NCBI GenBank assembly: GCA_012517155.1
Contig: JAAYVN010000146.1
Span: forward strand, 1-37,485
Reading direction: 5' to 3'
From: Ignavibacteriales bacterium
GTDB taxonomy: Bacteria; Bacteroidota; Ignavibacteria; Ignavibacteriales; Ignavibacteriaceae
Length of the DNA: 37,485 nucleotides
Part shown: in pieces, positions 1 through 7,442 of the stretch
Position numbering within the stretch: position 1 is the stretch's first letter
How the letters are laid out: each line of letters begins with the position of its first letter
Made by a program: the position numbers and the translations under genes
Notes under the pieces: model-generated
Told to the model about the DNA's origin: nothing
What the model saw: the letters and a program-made list of their open reading frames with translations, nothing else
Databases searched by the model: none

Positions 1-2
1 GA

Positions 3-1064
3 AAAGAGATGCTCTCTACCCTGACGAACAAGGATAATGTAAAATTGGCTTATTGCTGTTGCTATGGGGCTCAAACGGAAGTTATTTTCGATGGAGCAAG
101 TATGTGTTTTGATAATAAGGGAAATTTAGTAAAACTTGGAGCTTTTTTTAAGGAGGACTGCATCTTTTTTGACACAAAGGAATCTTATCCCGCAATAGGC
201 AATATCGAAAGGTCTTTTGAGGAGGAGATTATTGATGCGCTCACTCTCGGAATAAAAGACTATTGTGAAAAGCTTAAATTTGAAAATGTTATTCTGGGAC
301 TAAGTGGTGGAATTGATTCGGCGATAGTTACTTATCTGGCTGTTAAGGCATTAGGACCTGACAGGGTAACGGCGGTGCTATTGCCCTCAGAGTATTCAAG
401 TGAAGGAAGCATAACAGATTCGCTTAAACTGATAACCAGTCTTGGGATTAAACACGAACTAATCTCAATTCAGCCCGTGTTTGAGGAATTCCTTGAGAGT
501 CTGGAACCGGTTTTCAGAGATGTCCCTTTAGATATCACAGAAGAGAATCTTCAATCGCGTTCAAGAGGAGTTATCCTTATGGCTCTTTCAAATAAGTTCA
601 GGAGTCTCCTGTTAACCACAGGAAATAAATCTGAAATCGCAGTTGGTTATGCAACTTTATATGGCGATATGTGCGGTGCTCTCGCTGTGATCGGGGATCT
701 TTACAAAACTGAAGTTTACAGAATCGCAAATTATGTGAACAGATCCGGGGAAGTTATCCCTTACAACATAATCTCGAAACCTCCTTCAGCTGAGCTTCGT
801 CATAATCAGACGGATCAGGATTCCCTTCCTCCTTATGACATTCTCGATAACATTTTAAGAATGTATCTTGAGGAGAATAAAGAATTTAACGAAATTAGCG
901 ATATTACCAAACTACCCGAGATAACCCGCAAAGTGCTCGCACTTGTGGACAATAATGAATTTAAGAGACGACAGGCAGCCCCGGCACTTCGCGTTTCGAA
1001 AAAAGCCTTTGGATACGGAAGGAGATATCCGGTAGTACAGGGATGGAGAAAACTCAATAATTAA
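3..1064 (+). CDS. nadE: Glutamine-dependent NAD+ synthetase, 3' part (5' end outside window)
   Basis: This enzyme makes NAD+ from deamido-NAD+, ATP and glutamine in the cytoplasm. Only the C-terminal part is here. The frame is open back to the window edge, so the ATG at position 9 is probably internal; roughly 190 residues, including the glutaminase (nitrilase) catalytic residues, would lie upstream if the protein has the usual length of about 540. Residues 14-40, counted from that ATG, match the end of the nitrilase domain (VIFDGAS). The synthetase domain has the ATP-pyrophosphatase P-loop SGGIDS at 99-104, TTGNKSE further on and the typical basic C-terminus with RRQAAPALR and GYGRRYPVVQGW. 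dsbD follows after 33 bp on the same strand with no terminator between, so co-transcription is possible. The identification is secure; the start cannot be seen. Confidence 0.95.
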   Translation, partial: KEMLSTLTNKDNVKLAYCCCYGAQTEVIFDGASMCFDNKGNLVKLGAFFKEDCIFFDTKESYPAIGNIERSFEEEIIDALTLGIKDYCEKLKFENVILGLSGGIDSAIVTYLAVKALGPDRVTAVLLPSEYSSEGSITDSLKLITSLGIKHELISIQPVFEEFLESLEPVFRDVPLDITEENLQSRSRGVILMALSNKFRSLLLTTGNKSEIAVGYATLYGDMCGALAVIGDLYKTEVYRIANYVNRSGEVIPYNIISKPPSAELRHNQTDQDSLPPYDILDNILRMYLEENKEFNEISDITKLPEITRKVLALVDNNEFKRRQAAPALRVSKKAFGYGRRYPVVQGWRKLNN

Positions 1065-1097
1065 AAATTGTTTTTTAGAATTAAAGAAGGTTATTTA

Positions 1098-2870
1098 ATG
1101 CGATTAATGAAATATTTTACACTTATTTTCTTTTTATTAACTACTTTTTCCTCTGCACAATTTGGACAGGACGTAAATGTCGTTACTGTAAAATCTTTCT
1201 TGTCTCTTGACAAACTTACCGCAAACAGTGAGGCAAAATTTGCTCTTAAAGTAAAAATCGAGGATAAGTGGCACATAAATTCCATAAAACCAAATGAAGA
1301 TTTTTTAATCCCAACTGAGGTTAAACTAATAAGTGATGAAGGCATCTTCCTTTCAAATATATCCTTCCCTCAAGCTAAGGAATTGAAGTTTGGTTTCTCA
1401 GATAAACCATTGAGCGTTTATGAAGGGGAATTTTACGTTACAGGTCTCTTAAAAGTACCTGGTAATGTAAAACCCGGGGATTTTAAGACAATTGTTGAAT
1501 TTTCTTATCAACCATGTAACGATGTTACTTGTCTGGCACCTTCAAGTATTTTTGACACATTGCAAATCAAAATTGCTGAAAATAATTCCGGGATAAATGA
1601 AATCAATCAGGATATTTTCAATAATCTCGATGTAAGCTATACAAAAATAGAAAACTTCGAAAAGAAATCCGATGACGGAGATTTCCTATCGGACACCCTT
1701 GAAGGCAGCGGTTTATTTATTGGTTTAATCGTAATTTTTCTTGCAGGACTGGCCCTGAATCTAACTCCTTGTGTATATCCGCTCATTCCAATAACAATCG
1801 GGTTTTTCGGTGCACAAACCGAGGGTAAAACAAGCAGACTTGCTCTAATGGGAGTTTTATATGTTTTAGGATTGGCTTTAACATACTCAGCCATTGGGGT
1901 TATTACATCGCTGAGTGGTGCAGTATTCGGTGCACTTTTACAAAATACATTTGTTATAATTATTATCGCCATGATATTCGTGGTTTTAAGTTTAAGCATG
2001 TTCGGAGTATATGAATTTAAAATGCCTGATTCTTTAGTTGCAAAAGCTGGCGGAGCAAAATCGGGTTATTATGGAGCCTTCTTTATGGGACTGACAATGG
2101 GAATAGTTGCGGCTCCCTGTGTGGGTCCTTTTGTTATTAGCTTAGTAACATTTGTTGCCGCAAAAGCAGATCCTTTCCTTGGATTTCTTTTATTCTTTGT
2201 TTTGGCACTTGGTCTTGGTCTTCCCTACTTTGTACTGGCAATATTCTCCGGAAAAATAAAGAGCCTTCCGAAAGCGGGGGCTTGGATGGAGGCTGTCAAA
2301 CACATATTCGGATTAATAATGCTCGCCATGGCACTCTATTTTCTATTACCCCTGATTCCAAATGAAATTTCAGGTTATGTTTTACCCATATTCATGATTT
2401 TATCAGCAATATATTTACTTTTCTTCGATAAATCATCAGTGGGAAATAAAGGTTTCAAAATATTTCAAATTGTACTATCTGTGCTTTTAATTGTCATAGC
2501 TGTCTATTCCTTGATTCCATCAGAAAAGGAATCAATTAAATGGGAAAAGTATTCGGAAGAAGCTTATAACACAGCTATTAGCAAAAATCAACCGGTTATA
2601 CTTGATTTCTATGCTGACTGGTGTATTCCTTGTAAGGAACTTGATGCAATGACATTCACGGATCCCGGGGTTATCAGGGCAGCTGCTGAATATGCAACTT
2701 TTAAAGCTGATTTGACCAAATCCCTTTCACCTGAAGTGGAATTATTAAGAGATAAATTCAAAATTATTGGTGTCCCAACTGTAATTATACTGGATGCTTC
2801 AGGCAAAGAAATAAGCAGAATTACAGGTTTCTTGCCGGCAGATGAATTTCTTAAATTAATCAAAAGATAA
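1098..2870 (+). CDS. dsbD: DsbD-type thiol:disulfide interchange protein (cytochrome c biogenesis)
   Basis: An inner-membrane electron carrier that passes reducing power from cytoplasmic thioredoxin to the periplasm, for cytochrome c maturation and disulfide isomerases. I chose the ATG at 1098 over an in-frame TTG at 1068: AAAGAAGG lies 7 bases upstream and the protein then starts with a signal peptide (MRLMKYFTLIFFLLTTFSSA). The 590 residues show a periplasmic N-terminal domain with a cysteine pair at about 140 and 145, a membrane domain of about eight helices (residues 205-475) with the two DsbD cysteines in LTPCVYP (225) and AAPCVGP (341), and a C-terminal thioredoxin domain with WCIPC (cysteines 509 and 512). 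All six redox cysteines expected for a full three-domain DsbD are present. A rho-independent terminator follows at 2884. The assignment is firm. Confidence 0.93.
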   Translation: MRLMKYFTLIFFLLTTFSSAQFGQDVNVVTVKSFLSLDKLTANSEAKFALKVKIEDKWHINSIKPNEDFLIPTEVKLISDEGIFLSNISFPQAKELKFGFSDKPLSVYEGEFYVTGLLKVPGNVKPGDFKTIVEFSYQPCNDVTCLAPSSIFDTLQIKIAENNSGINEINQDIFNNLDVSYTKIENFEKKSDDGDFLSDTLEGSGLFIGLIVIFLAGLALNLTPCVYPLIPITIGFFGAQTEGKTSRLALMGVLYVLGLALTYSAIGVITSLSGAVFGALLQNTFVIIIIAMIFVVLSLSMFGVYEFKMPDSLVAKAGGAKSGYYGAFFMGLTMGIVAAPCVGPFVISLVTFVAAKADPFLGFLLFFVLALGLGLPYFVLAIFSGKIKSLPKAGAWMEAVKHIFGLIMLAMALYFLLPLIPNEISGYVLPIFMILSAIYLLFFDKSSVGNKGFKIFQIVLSVLLIVIAVYSLIPSEKESIKWEKYSEEAYNTAISKNQPVILDFYADWCIPCKELDAMTFTDPGVIRAAAEYATFKADLTKSLSPEVELLRDKFKIIGVPTVIILDASGKEISRITGFLPADEFLKLIKR

Positions 2871-2883
2871 GAGAATTTGTAAA

Positions 2884-2932
2884 AGTGACCTCAAAAATTC
2901 AACAAATTCAGAGGTCGCTTTCCTCTTTTTTT
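2884..2932 (+). terminator. Rho-independent terminator after dsbD
   Basis: A 9-bp stem (AGTGACCTC at 2884-2892 with GAGGTCGCT at 2911-2919, one G-U pair) encloses an 18-nt A-rich loop. A T-rich stretch follows, ending in seven T (2926-2932). It lies 13 bases after the dsbD stop and separates dsbD from korA. The long loop makes it a moderate rather than a strong terminator. Confidence 0.6.
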
Positions 2933-3022
2933 ACCCCAGACGCATTTTTTAAACCCAAATCCCAGAAACTTCGCTGAAAATACTGTTAAAAGAGGTCATT
3001 TTCATCATTTTAAAGGACTGGC

Positions 3023-3069
3023 GACTTTAAAAAGTCTGGTTGACATAAAAGAGTCAGAAGGCAACCAGA
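3023..3069. repeat. Two adjoining inverted repeats upstream of korA
   Basis: The first is GACTTT-AA-AAAGTC at 3023-3036, a 6-bp palindrome with a 2-nt centre. The second begins at its end: TCTGGTTG at 3035-3042 pairs perfectly with CAACCAGA at 3062-3069 across a 19-nt spacer. As RNA they could not both form fully because they share bases 3035-3036, so they could be alternative or stacked helices. Whether they act as DNA operators or as RNA structure is unknown. Confidence 0.5.
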
Positions 3070-3107
3070 AGGGAAGGGTAACAAAACCTGAACGAAGCAG
3101 AATCTCT

Positions 3108-3150
3108 GACAAAAGTTTGATGATAGTGAAAATTAATCTGAACTTTTGTC
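3108..3150. repeat. 10-bp perfect inverted repeat upstream of korA
   Basis: GACAAAAGTT at 3108-3117 and AACTTTTGTC at 3141-3150 are exact reverse complements separated by 23 bases. The bases after the right arm (TTGTTAAATT) are T-rich but not a continuous T run, so on the + strand this could be a weak terminator closing a small RNA, or an operator about 140 bp before korA. Confidence 0.5.
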
Positions 3151-3287
3151 TTGTTAAATTATCAAAGCGGATATTAATAATTTATTGGCAAAAGAACAAT
3201 TATGCGAAGCTATTTTAACTTTTTTATATCTGATTAAATTAATAACTTTACTAGACAATATTTTTTAATTATTCGAGTAAACAAAAA

Positions 3288-5135
3288 ATGGCAAAAGAAA
3301 CTGAGTTAATTATTCTTGATGAAGTTACAGTCCGCTTCGCAGGTGACTCCGGAGACGGTATGCAACTCACAGGTTCACAGTTCATGGACACTACCGCTTT
3401 CGTCGGTAATGACCTCAACACTCTTCCCGATTTTCCGGCCGAAATCCGCGCCCCTGCCGGTTCACTTTCCGGAGTAAGCGGTTTTCAACTTCATTTCAGT
3501 AGTAATGATGTTCAAACACCGGGAGATAATCCCGATGTACTAATTGCAATGAATCCGGCTGCGCTGAAAGTAAATTTGAAAGACTTAAAGAAAAATGCAA
3601 CGATAATTGTTAACACAAGCGCATTTGATACAAAAAATTTAAAACTCGCTAAGTATGATTCAAACCCTCTCGAAGATGGAAGTCTTCAGGGCTATCATTT
3701 AATCCCGGTCGCACTGACTCAAATGACTATGAACACACTTGAGGGACTTGAAATGTCTCTTAAGGAAAAGGAAAAATGCAAAAACTTCTTTGCTTTGGGA
3801 ATAATGTACTGGATGTACAACAGGCCCCTGGATATAACTGATAAATGGCTTGAATCCAAATTCGCTAAAAAACCGGTGATCCTGGAAGCCAATAAAAGAG
3901 CACTAAAAGCCGGTTACAACTATGGAGAAACTACAGAATTATTTACAGCTCGTTACAATGTTCTTCCGGCAAAATTAAAAAAAGGCAAATATCGAAATGT
4001 AACCGGTAATGAAGCTGTGGCACTGGGATTTGTTTCGGCCTCGCTCAAAGCAGGTATCCCTCTCTTTTTAGGTTCTTATCCTATTACTCCTGCATCAGAA
4101 ATTCTCCAGGAACTCAGCAAGTACAAAGCTTATGGTGTTAAAACATTCCAGGCAGAAGACGAAATATCCGGTATTTGTTCTGCTATAGGCGCATCGTTTA
4201 CTGGTTCCCTGGCAATAACGTCAACAAGCGGTCCGGGACTCTCATTAAAAAATGAAGCGATGGGACTTGCGGTAATGACTGAACTTCCGCTTGTAATTAT
4301 TAATGTTCAACGAGGTGGTCCTAGTACCGGTCTTCCAACAAAGACGGAACAAGCAGATTTATTAATGTCCTTTTATGGTCGGCATGGCGAGGCACCACTA
4401 CCTGTTCTTGCTGCTTCATCTCCGGCAGATTGTTACTGGATGTCAATAAACGCGGCTAAAATAGCAATCAAGTATATGACTCCGGTTATTCTGTTAACCG
4501 ATGGTTATTTGGCATTAGGTAGTGAACCTTTAAGGATTCCTGAAATTTCTGAAATTCCGGAAATTCCTGTAAACTACAGAAAAGATCCTGAAGGTTTTTA
4601 TCCTTATTTAAGAGATGAAAACGGTGCGCGACCCTGGGCTGTTCCGGGAACTCCTAATCTGGAGCATAGAATCGGCGGTCTCGAAAAAAAGGATGTATTC
4701 GGAAATATTAGTTATGAACCCCTGAATCATGAAATCATGATCAATAACAGAGATAAAAAAGTGAAGAACGTAGTAAACGATATTCCGGATGTGGAAGTTA
4801 AAGGTCTGCAGGAAGGTGATTTGCTGGTTCTTAGTTGGGGAAGCACTTTAGGTCCGATACATGAAGCTTTGAGAAGAATAAACAAAAATGGTCCCAAAGT
4901 TTCGCATGTTCACCTTAGCTATCTGAATCCTTTCCCCAAGAATCTTGGCGAAGTGCTGAAGAAGTTCAAGAGAATTCTTATACCGGAATTGAATCTGGGT
5001 CAGCTTGCTTTCATTATAAGAAGCAAATATTTGATAGATGTAATACAGTACAACAAGGTACAGGGTCAAACATTCAAATCAATTGAAATCGAAAACGAAG
5101 TTAACAGACTCTTGGGAGGGAAAGATGGAAAATAA
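3288..5135 (+). CDS. korA: 2-oxoacid:ferredoxin oxidoreductase, fused gamma-alpha subunit (2-oxoglutarate type)
   Basis: With KorB this forms an enzyme interconverting 2-oxoglutarate plus CoA and succinyl-CoA plus CO2 with ferredoxin as electron carrier, used in oxidative or reductive TCA metabolism. The 615 residues are a fusion. The gamma-type domain (about 12-190) starts with RFAGDSGDGMQLTGSQF. The alpha-type pyrimidine-binding domain begins near 240 with GNEAVALGF and has GSYPITPASE, the TSTSGPGLSL segment near 312 and RGGPSTGLPTKTEQADL. A transketolase C-terminal-like domain ends the protein. The start at 3288 has only an A-rich stretch before it and no clear Shine-Dalgarno sequence. The last 11 bases overlap korB, implying translational coupling. 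Substrate is assigned by family resemblance; another 2-oxoacid is possible. No separate ferredoxin-like delta subunit is seen. Confidence 0.92.
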   Translation: MAKETELIILDEVTVRFAGDSGDGMQLTGSQFMDTTAFVGNDLNTLPDFPAEIRAPAGSLSGVSGFQLHFSSNDVQTPGDNPDVLIAMNPAALKVNLKDLKKNATIIVNTSAFDTKNLKLAKYDSNPLEDGSLQGYHLIPVALTQMTMNTLEGLEMSLKEKEKCKNFFALGIMYWMYNRPLDITDKWLESKFAKKPVILEANKRALKAGYNYGETTELFTARYNVLPAKLKKGKYRNVTGNEAVALGFVSASLKAGIPLFLGSYPITPASEILQELSKYKAYGVKTFQAEDEISGICSAIGASFTGSLAITSTSGPGLSLKNEAMGLAVMTELPLVIINVQRGGPSTGLPTKTEQADLLMSFYGRHGEAPLPVLAASSPADCYWMSINAAKIAIKYMTPVILLTDGYLALGSEPLRIPEISEIPEIPVNYRKDPEGFYPYLRDENGARPWAVPGTPNLEHRIGGLEKKDVFGNISYEPLNHEIMINNRDKKVKNVVNDIPDVEVKGLQEGDLLVLSWGSTLGPIHEALRRINKNGPKVSHVHLSYLNPFPKNLGEVLKKFKRILIPELNLGQLAFIIRSKYLIDVIQYNKVQGQTFKSIEIENEVNRLLGGKDGK

Positions 5136-6156
5136 TAAAATTCCGGAAATTAAATTAACCGCAAAGGATTTTGCATCGGATCAGGAAGTTAAATGGTGCC
5201 CGGGTTGCGGAGATTATTCAATTCTGGCTCAGGTTCAGAGAAGTTCTCCGGATTTTGGAATTGAAAAAGAAAAAATGGTCTGGGTATCAGGAATTGGTTG
5301 CTCAAGCAGATTCCCATATTACATGAATACCTATGGATTCCATTCAATTCATGGAAGAGCAGCTTCAATAGCAACGGGTGTGAAACTTGCTAATCCTGAT
5401 CTTCAAGTATGGGTAGCTACAGGAGACGGAGATTTACTATCGATAGGCGGGAACCATTTCATTCACGCATGCAGAAAAAATGTTGACCTTAAAATTATAA
5501 TGTTCAACAACAAAATTTATGGTTTAACCAAGGGACAGTACTCTCCAACTACGGATAAAGGTACGGTTACAAAAACAACTCCATACGGAAGCATAGACTG
5601 GCCATTTAACGCCATAAAACTTGCAACCGGATCGGGGGCTACATTCGTTGCCCGCTCAATTGACAGAGAACCCAAGCATCTTCAGGATATGATAACCAGA
5701 GCATCAAAACATCACGGTGCAGCATTTATTGAAGTATATCAAAACTGCCCGATATTCAACGATGGAGTACATGCTCACGTAACCGAAAAAGATGTTAAAG
5801 CAGAAAACACCCTGGTAATGGAGCATGGAAAACCTCTTGTATTCGGTAAAAATATGGACAAGGGAATAATGCTTGACGGCTTGAATCCGAAAATTATAAA
5901 CATCAACGACGGCAACCTTTCAATTAATGATGTTTGGGTACATGACGAGTATGACGATAATCCAACCAGAGTATTTTTACTTGCCAGATTCACCGACATA
6001 CCGGGATTTCCTGTACCAATTGGTGTGTTCAGACAGTTTAATAAGGCAACATACAATGAGGATGTGACGGGACAGATTGAACATATCCAGAAAACCAAAG
6101 GTGTTGGCACCTTCGAAACCCTATTCGCTGGTGGTAATACTTGGGAAGTTCAATAA
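5125..6156 (+). CDS. korB: 2-oxoacid:ferredoxin oxidoreductase, beta (TPP-binding) subunit
   Basis: This is the thiamine-diphosphate subunit that pairs with KorA. I chose the ATG at 5125 because GGGAGGG ends 4 bases before it; an upstream in-frame ATG at 5083 would add 14 residues lying inside korA and has no such site. The 343 residues carry WCPGCGDY near 24-31, the GIGCSSRFPYY segment, the TPP-Mg motif GDGDLLSIGGNH at 100-111 and the following FNNKIYGLTKGQYSPT near 127-142. KorB subunits usually also carry a [4Fe-4S] cluster; CPGC (25-28), C59 and a later cysteine in YQNCPIF are candidate ligands (inference). The gene ends 22 bases before a strong terminator, so korAB is a complete two-gene unit. 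Confidence 0.94.
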   Translation: MENNKIPEIKLTAKDFASDQEVKWCPGCGDYSILAQVQRSSPDFGIEKEKMVWVSGIGCSSRFPYYMNTYGFHSIHGRAASIATGVKLANPDLQVWVATGDGDLLSIGGNHFIHACRKNVDLKIIMFNNKIYGLTKGQYSPTTDKGTVTKTTPYGSIDWPFNAIKLATGSGATFVARSIDREPKHLQDMITRASKHHGAAFIEVYQNCPIFNDGVHAHVTEKDVKAENTLVMEHGKPLVFGKNMDKGIMLDGLNPKIININDGNLSINDVWVHDEYDDNPTRVFLLARFTDIPGFPVPIGVFRQFNKATYNEDVTGQIEHIQKTKGVGTFETLFAGGNTWEVQ

Positions 6157-6178
6157 CTTCAAATCTTGTTGAATTTAG

Positions 6179-6209
6179 AACCCTCCCCTGTTTCGGGAGG
6201 GTTTTTTTT
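6179..6209 (+). terminator. Strong rho-independent terminator after korAB
   Basis: CCCTCCC at 6181-6187 pairs with GGGAGGG at 6195-6201, extendable by two A-T pairs, around a 7-nt loop, followed by eight T (6202-6209). It is GC-rich against an AT-rich background and lies 22 bases after the korB stop. Confidence 0.92.
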
Positions 6210-6222
6210 GAGATTTTGTCAT

Positions 6223-6235
6223 TGATTCTGAATCA
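6223..6235. repeat. Small palindrome TGATTC-T-GAATCA
   Basis: A perfect 6-bp inverted repeat with a single central base, in the 278-bp gap between korB and the DHH phosphoesterase, about 200 bases before the next start codon. It has the size of a repressor site, but nothing else supports a function and chance is possible. Confidence 0.2.
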
Positions 6236-6434
6236 TTCAATAGCCCTCCTATATGGCCTGCGAATGCGTACAGGAATCAGCCAAACGACCTTTTGAATCC
6301 TTCACCGTAGAGTCTAAAATGAAATCTATTCATTCCGAAAATCGTATTAAAATAATTAAAATCCTTTTTTAAGGTTTAGTATTTTTTTATATTTATAATT
6401 TGAATCTCTTTTAAGTTTAAATTGTTTATTTTTC

Positions 6435-7442
6435 ATGATTAACTTTGAACCGTTAGCAGATGTAGTAAATAACGGGAAAAATTTCCTGATAACAACACAT
6501 GTAAATCCGGATGCAGATGCAATCGGCTCCGAGATCGCTTTGTACTTTATTCTGAAATCACTTCAAAAGAAAATAAACATTGTAAACTATTCTTCTACAC
6601 CTTATTATTTACAATTCTTAGATCCGGATAATGCCATTCAACAATTTAATCCGGAAAAGCATGAATCTCTTTTTTCAGAAGTAGATGTGATCATTCATGT
6701 TGATTTGAACAGATGCTCCAGAACGGTAAAAATGGAACCGTATATTAAGGGAAGTAAAGCCTTGAAGATAATTATTGACCACCACGAGGATCCTGAGGAC
6801 TTTCATGATCATCTGATTGCTGATACTAGCTACTCATCAACCGGGCATATAATCTATGATTTTTTAGAAAAAACAAAAATAACGCCCATCTCACCCGATA
6901 TCGCAATTCCAATATATGCGGCAATTATGACAGACACCGGGTCTTTCAAATATGACAGAACTACACCCCGGGTTCACAGAATTGCTGCTCATCTGCTTGA
7001 AATTGGGGTTAATCCTACAGATGTATACAGACAAATTTATGATGAAAGTAAATTTACAAAGTATAAACTTCTGGGACGCGGTTTGGAATCAATGACTTTA
7101 TTTAATGATGGTAATCTTGCAGTAATGACAATTTACCAAAAAGACCTTGCTGAGTGCGATGCGCTCGAGACTGATACTGATGGATTTATTAACTTTTGTA
7201 TGGGAGTTGAGAAAGTTGTTGTCGGTCTTTTTTTCCTGGAATTGGAAGACGGATTTAAGGCAAGTCTCCGAAGTAAAGGGAACTACTCGGTACATAAATT
7301 AGCAGCTTTATTTGGCGGCGGTGGTCATCGAAACGCCTCAGGTATCAGAATAAGAAACCATAAAATGTACGAATTTAAAGATAAAATTATTGAGGAAACA
7401 ATTATAATGATTAATAAAGGTTATGATGAAGTACAGAATTAA
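6435..7442 (+). CDS. nrnA: DHH-family phosphoesterase, NrnA-like (nanoRNase / pAp phosphatase)
   Basis: Members of this family degrade 2-5 nt RNAs and dephosphorylate 3'-phosphoadenosine 5'-phosphate in the cytoplasm. The 335 residues show every DHH-DHHA1 landmark: HVNPDADAIGS at 22-32, an aspartate in VDVIIHVD (90), the DHH triplet at 115-117, MTDTGSF at 165-171, and the DHHA1 motif GGGGHRNASG at 294-303. The length is typical of NrnA. The start has no clear Shine-Dalgarno sequence. The end overlaps the aminopeptidase start by up to 20 bases, so the two are probably one operon. Whether its main substrate is nanoRNA, pAp or a cyclic dinucleotide breakdown product cannot be told from sequence, as some relatives also act on pApA. 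Confidence 0.88.
   Translation: MINFEPLADVVNNGKNFLITTHVNPDADAIGSEIALYFILKSLQKKINIVNYSSTPYYLQFLDPDNAIQQFNPEKHESLFSEVDVIIHVDLNRCSRTVKMEPYIKGSKALKIIIDHHEDPEDFHDHLIADTSYSSTGHIIYDFLEKTKITPISPDIAIPIYAAIMTDTGSFKYDRTTPRVHRIAAHLLEIGVNPTDVYRQIYDESKFTKYKLLGRGLESMTLFNDGNLAVMTIYQKDLAECDALETDTDGFINFCMGVEKVVVGLFFLELEDGFKASLRSKGNYSVHKLAALFGGGGHRNASGIRIRNHKMYEFKDKIIEETIIMINKGYDEVQN

Larger units (their letters stand above)
2933..3287. other. Non-coding gap upstream of korA with nested inverted repeats
   Basis: There is no credible ORF here and nothing resembling a tRNA, RNase P, SRP RNA or tmRNA. The stretch contains three good inverted repeats between 3023 and 3150, listed separately, followed by about 135 bases of AT-rich DNA up to the korA ATG. 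I could not find a clean TTTG/TAnnTTTG promoter or a strong Shine-Dalgarno sequence before korA. The region could be a structured 5' leader, a small RNA gene or a regulator binding region; the sequence alone does not decide. Confidence 0.5.

Noticed and set aside
1068-1097. TTG start for dsbD
   Set aside because: The ATG at 1098 has a good Shine-Dalgarno sequence and starts the signal peptide.
1637-1999. Minus-strand frame of 120 codons opposite dsbD
   Set aside because: It is antisense to the conserved membrane domain and has no recognisable protein features.
2933-3287. TPP or cobalamin riboswitch, SRP RNA or 6S RNA upstream of korA
   Set aside because: An AACCTGA-like string and GAAGG strings caught attention, but the companion conserved boxes and their pairing are absent.
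5083-5124. Earlier ATG for korB
   Set aside because: GGGAGGG precedes the ATG at 5125; the extra 14 residues are unlike KorB N-termini and only overlap korA.
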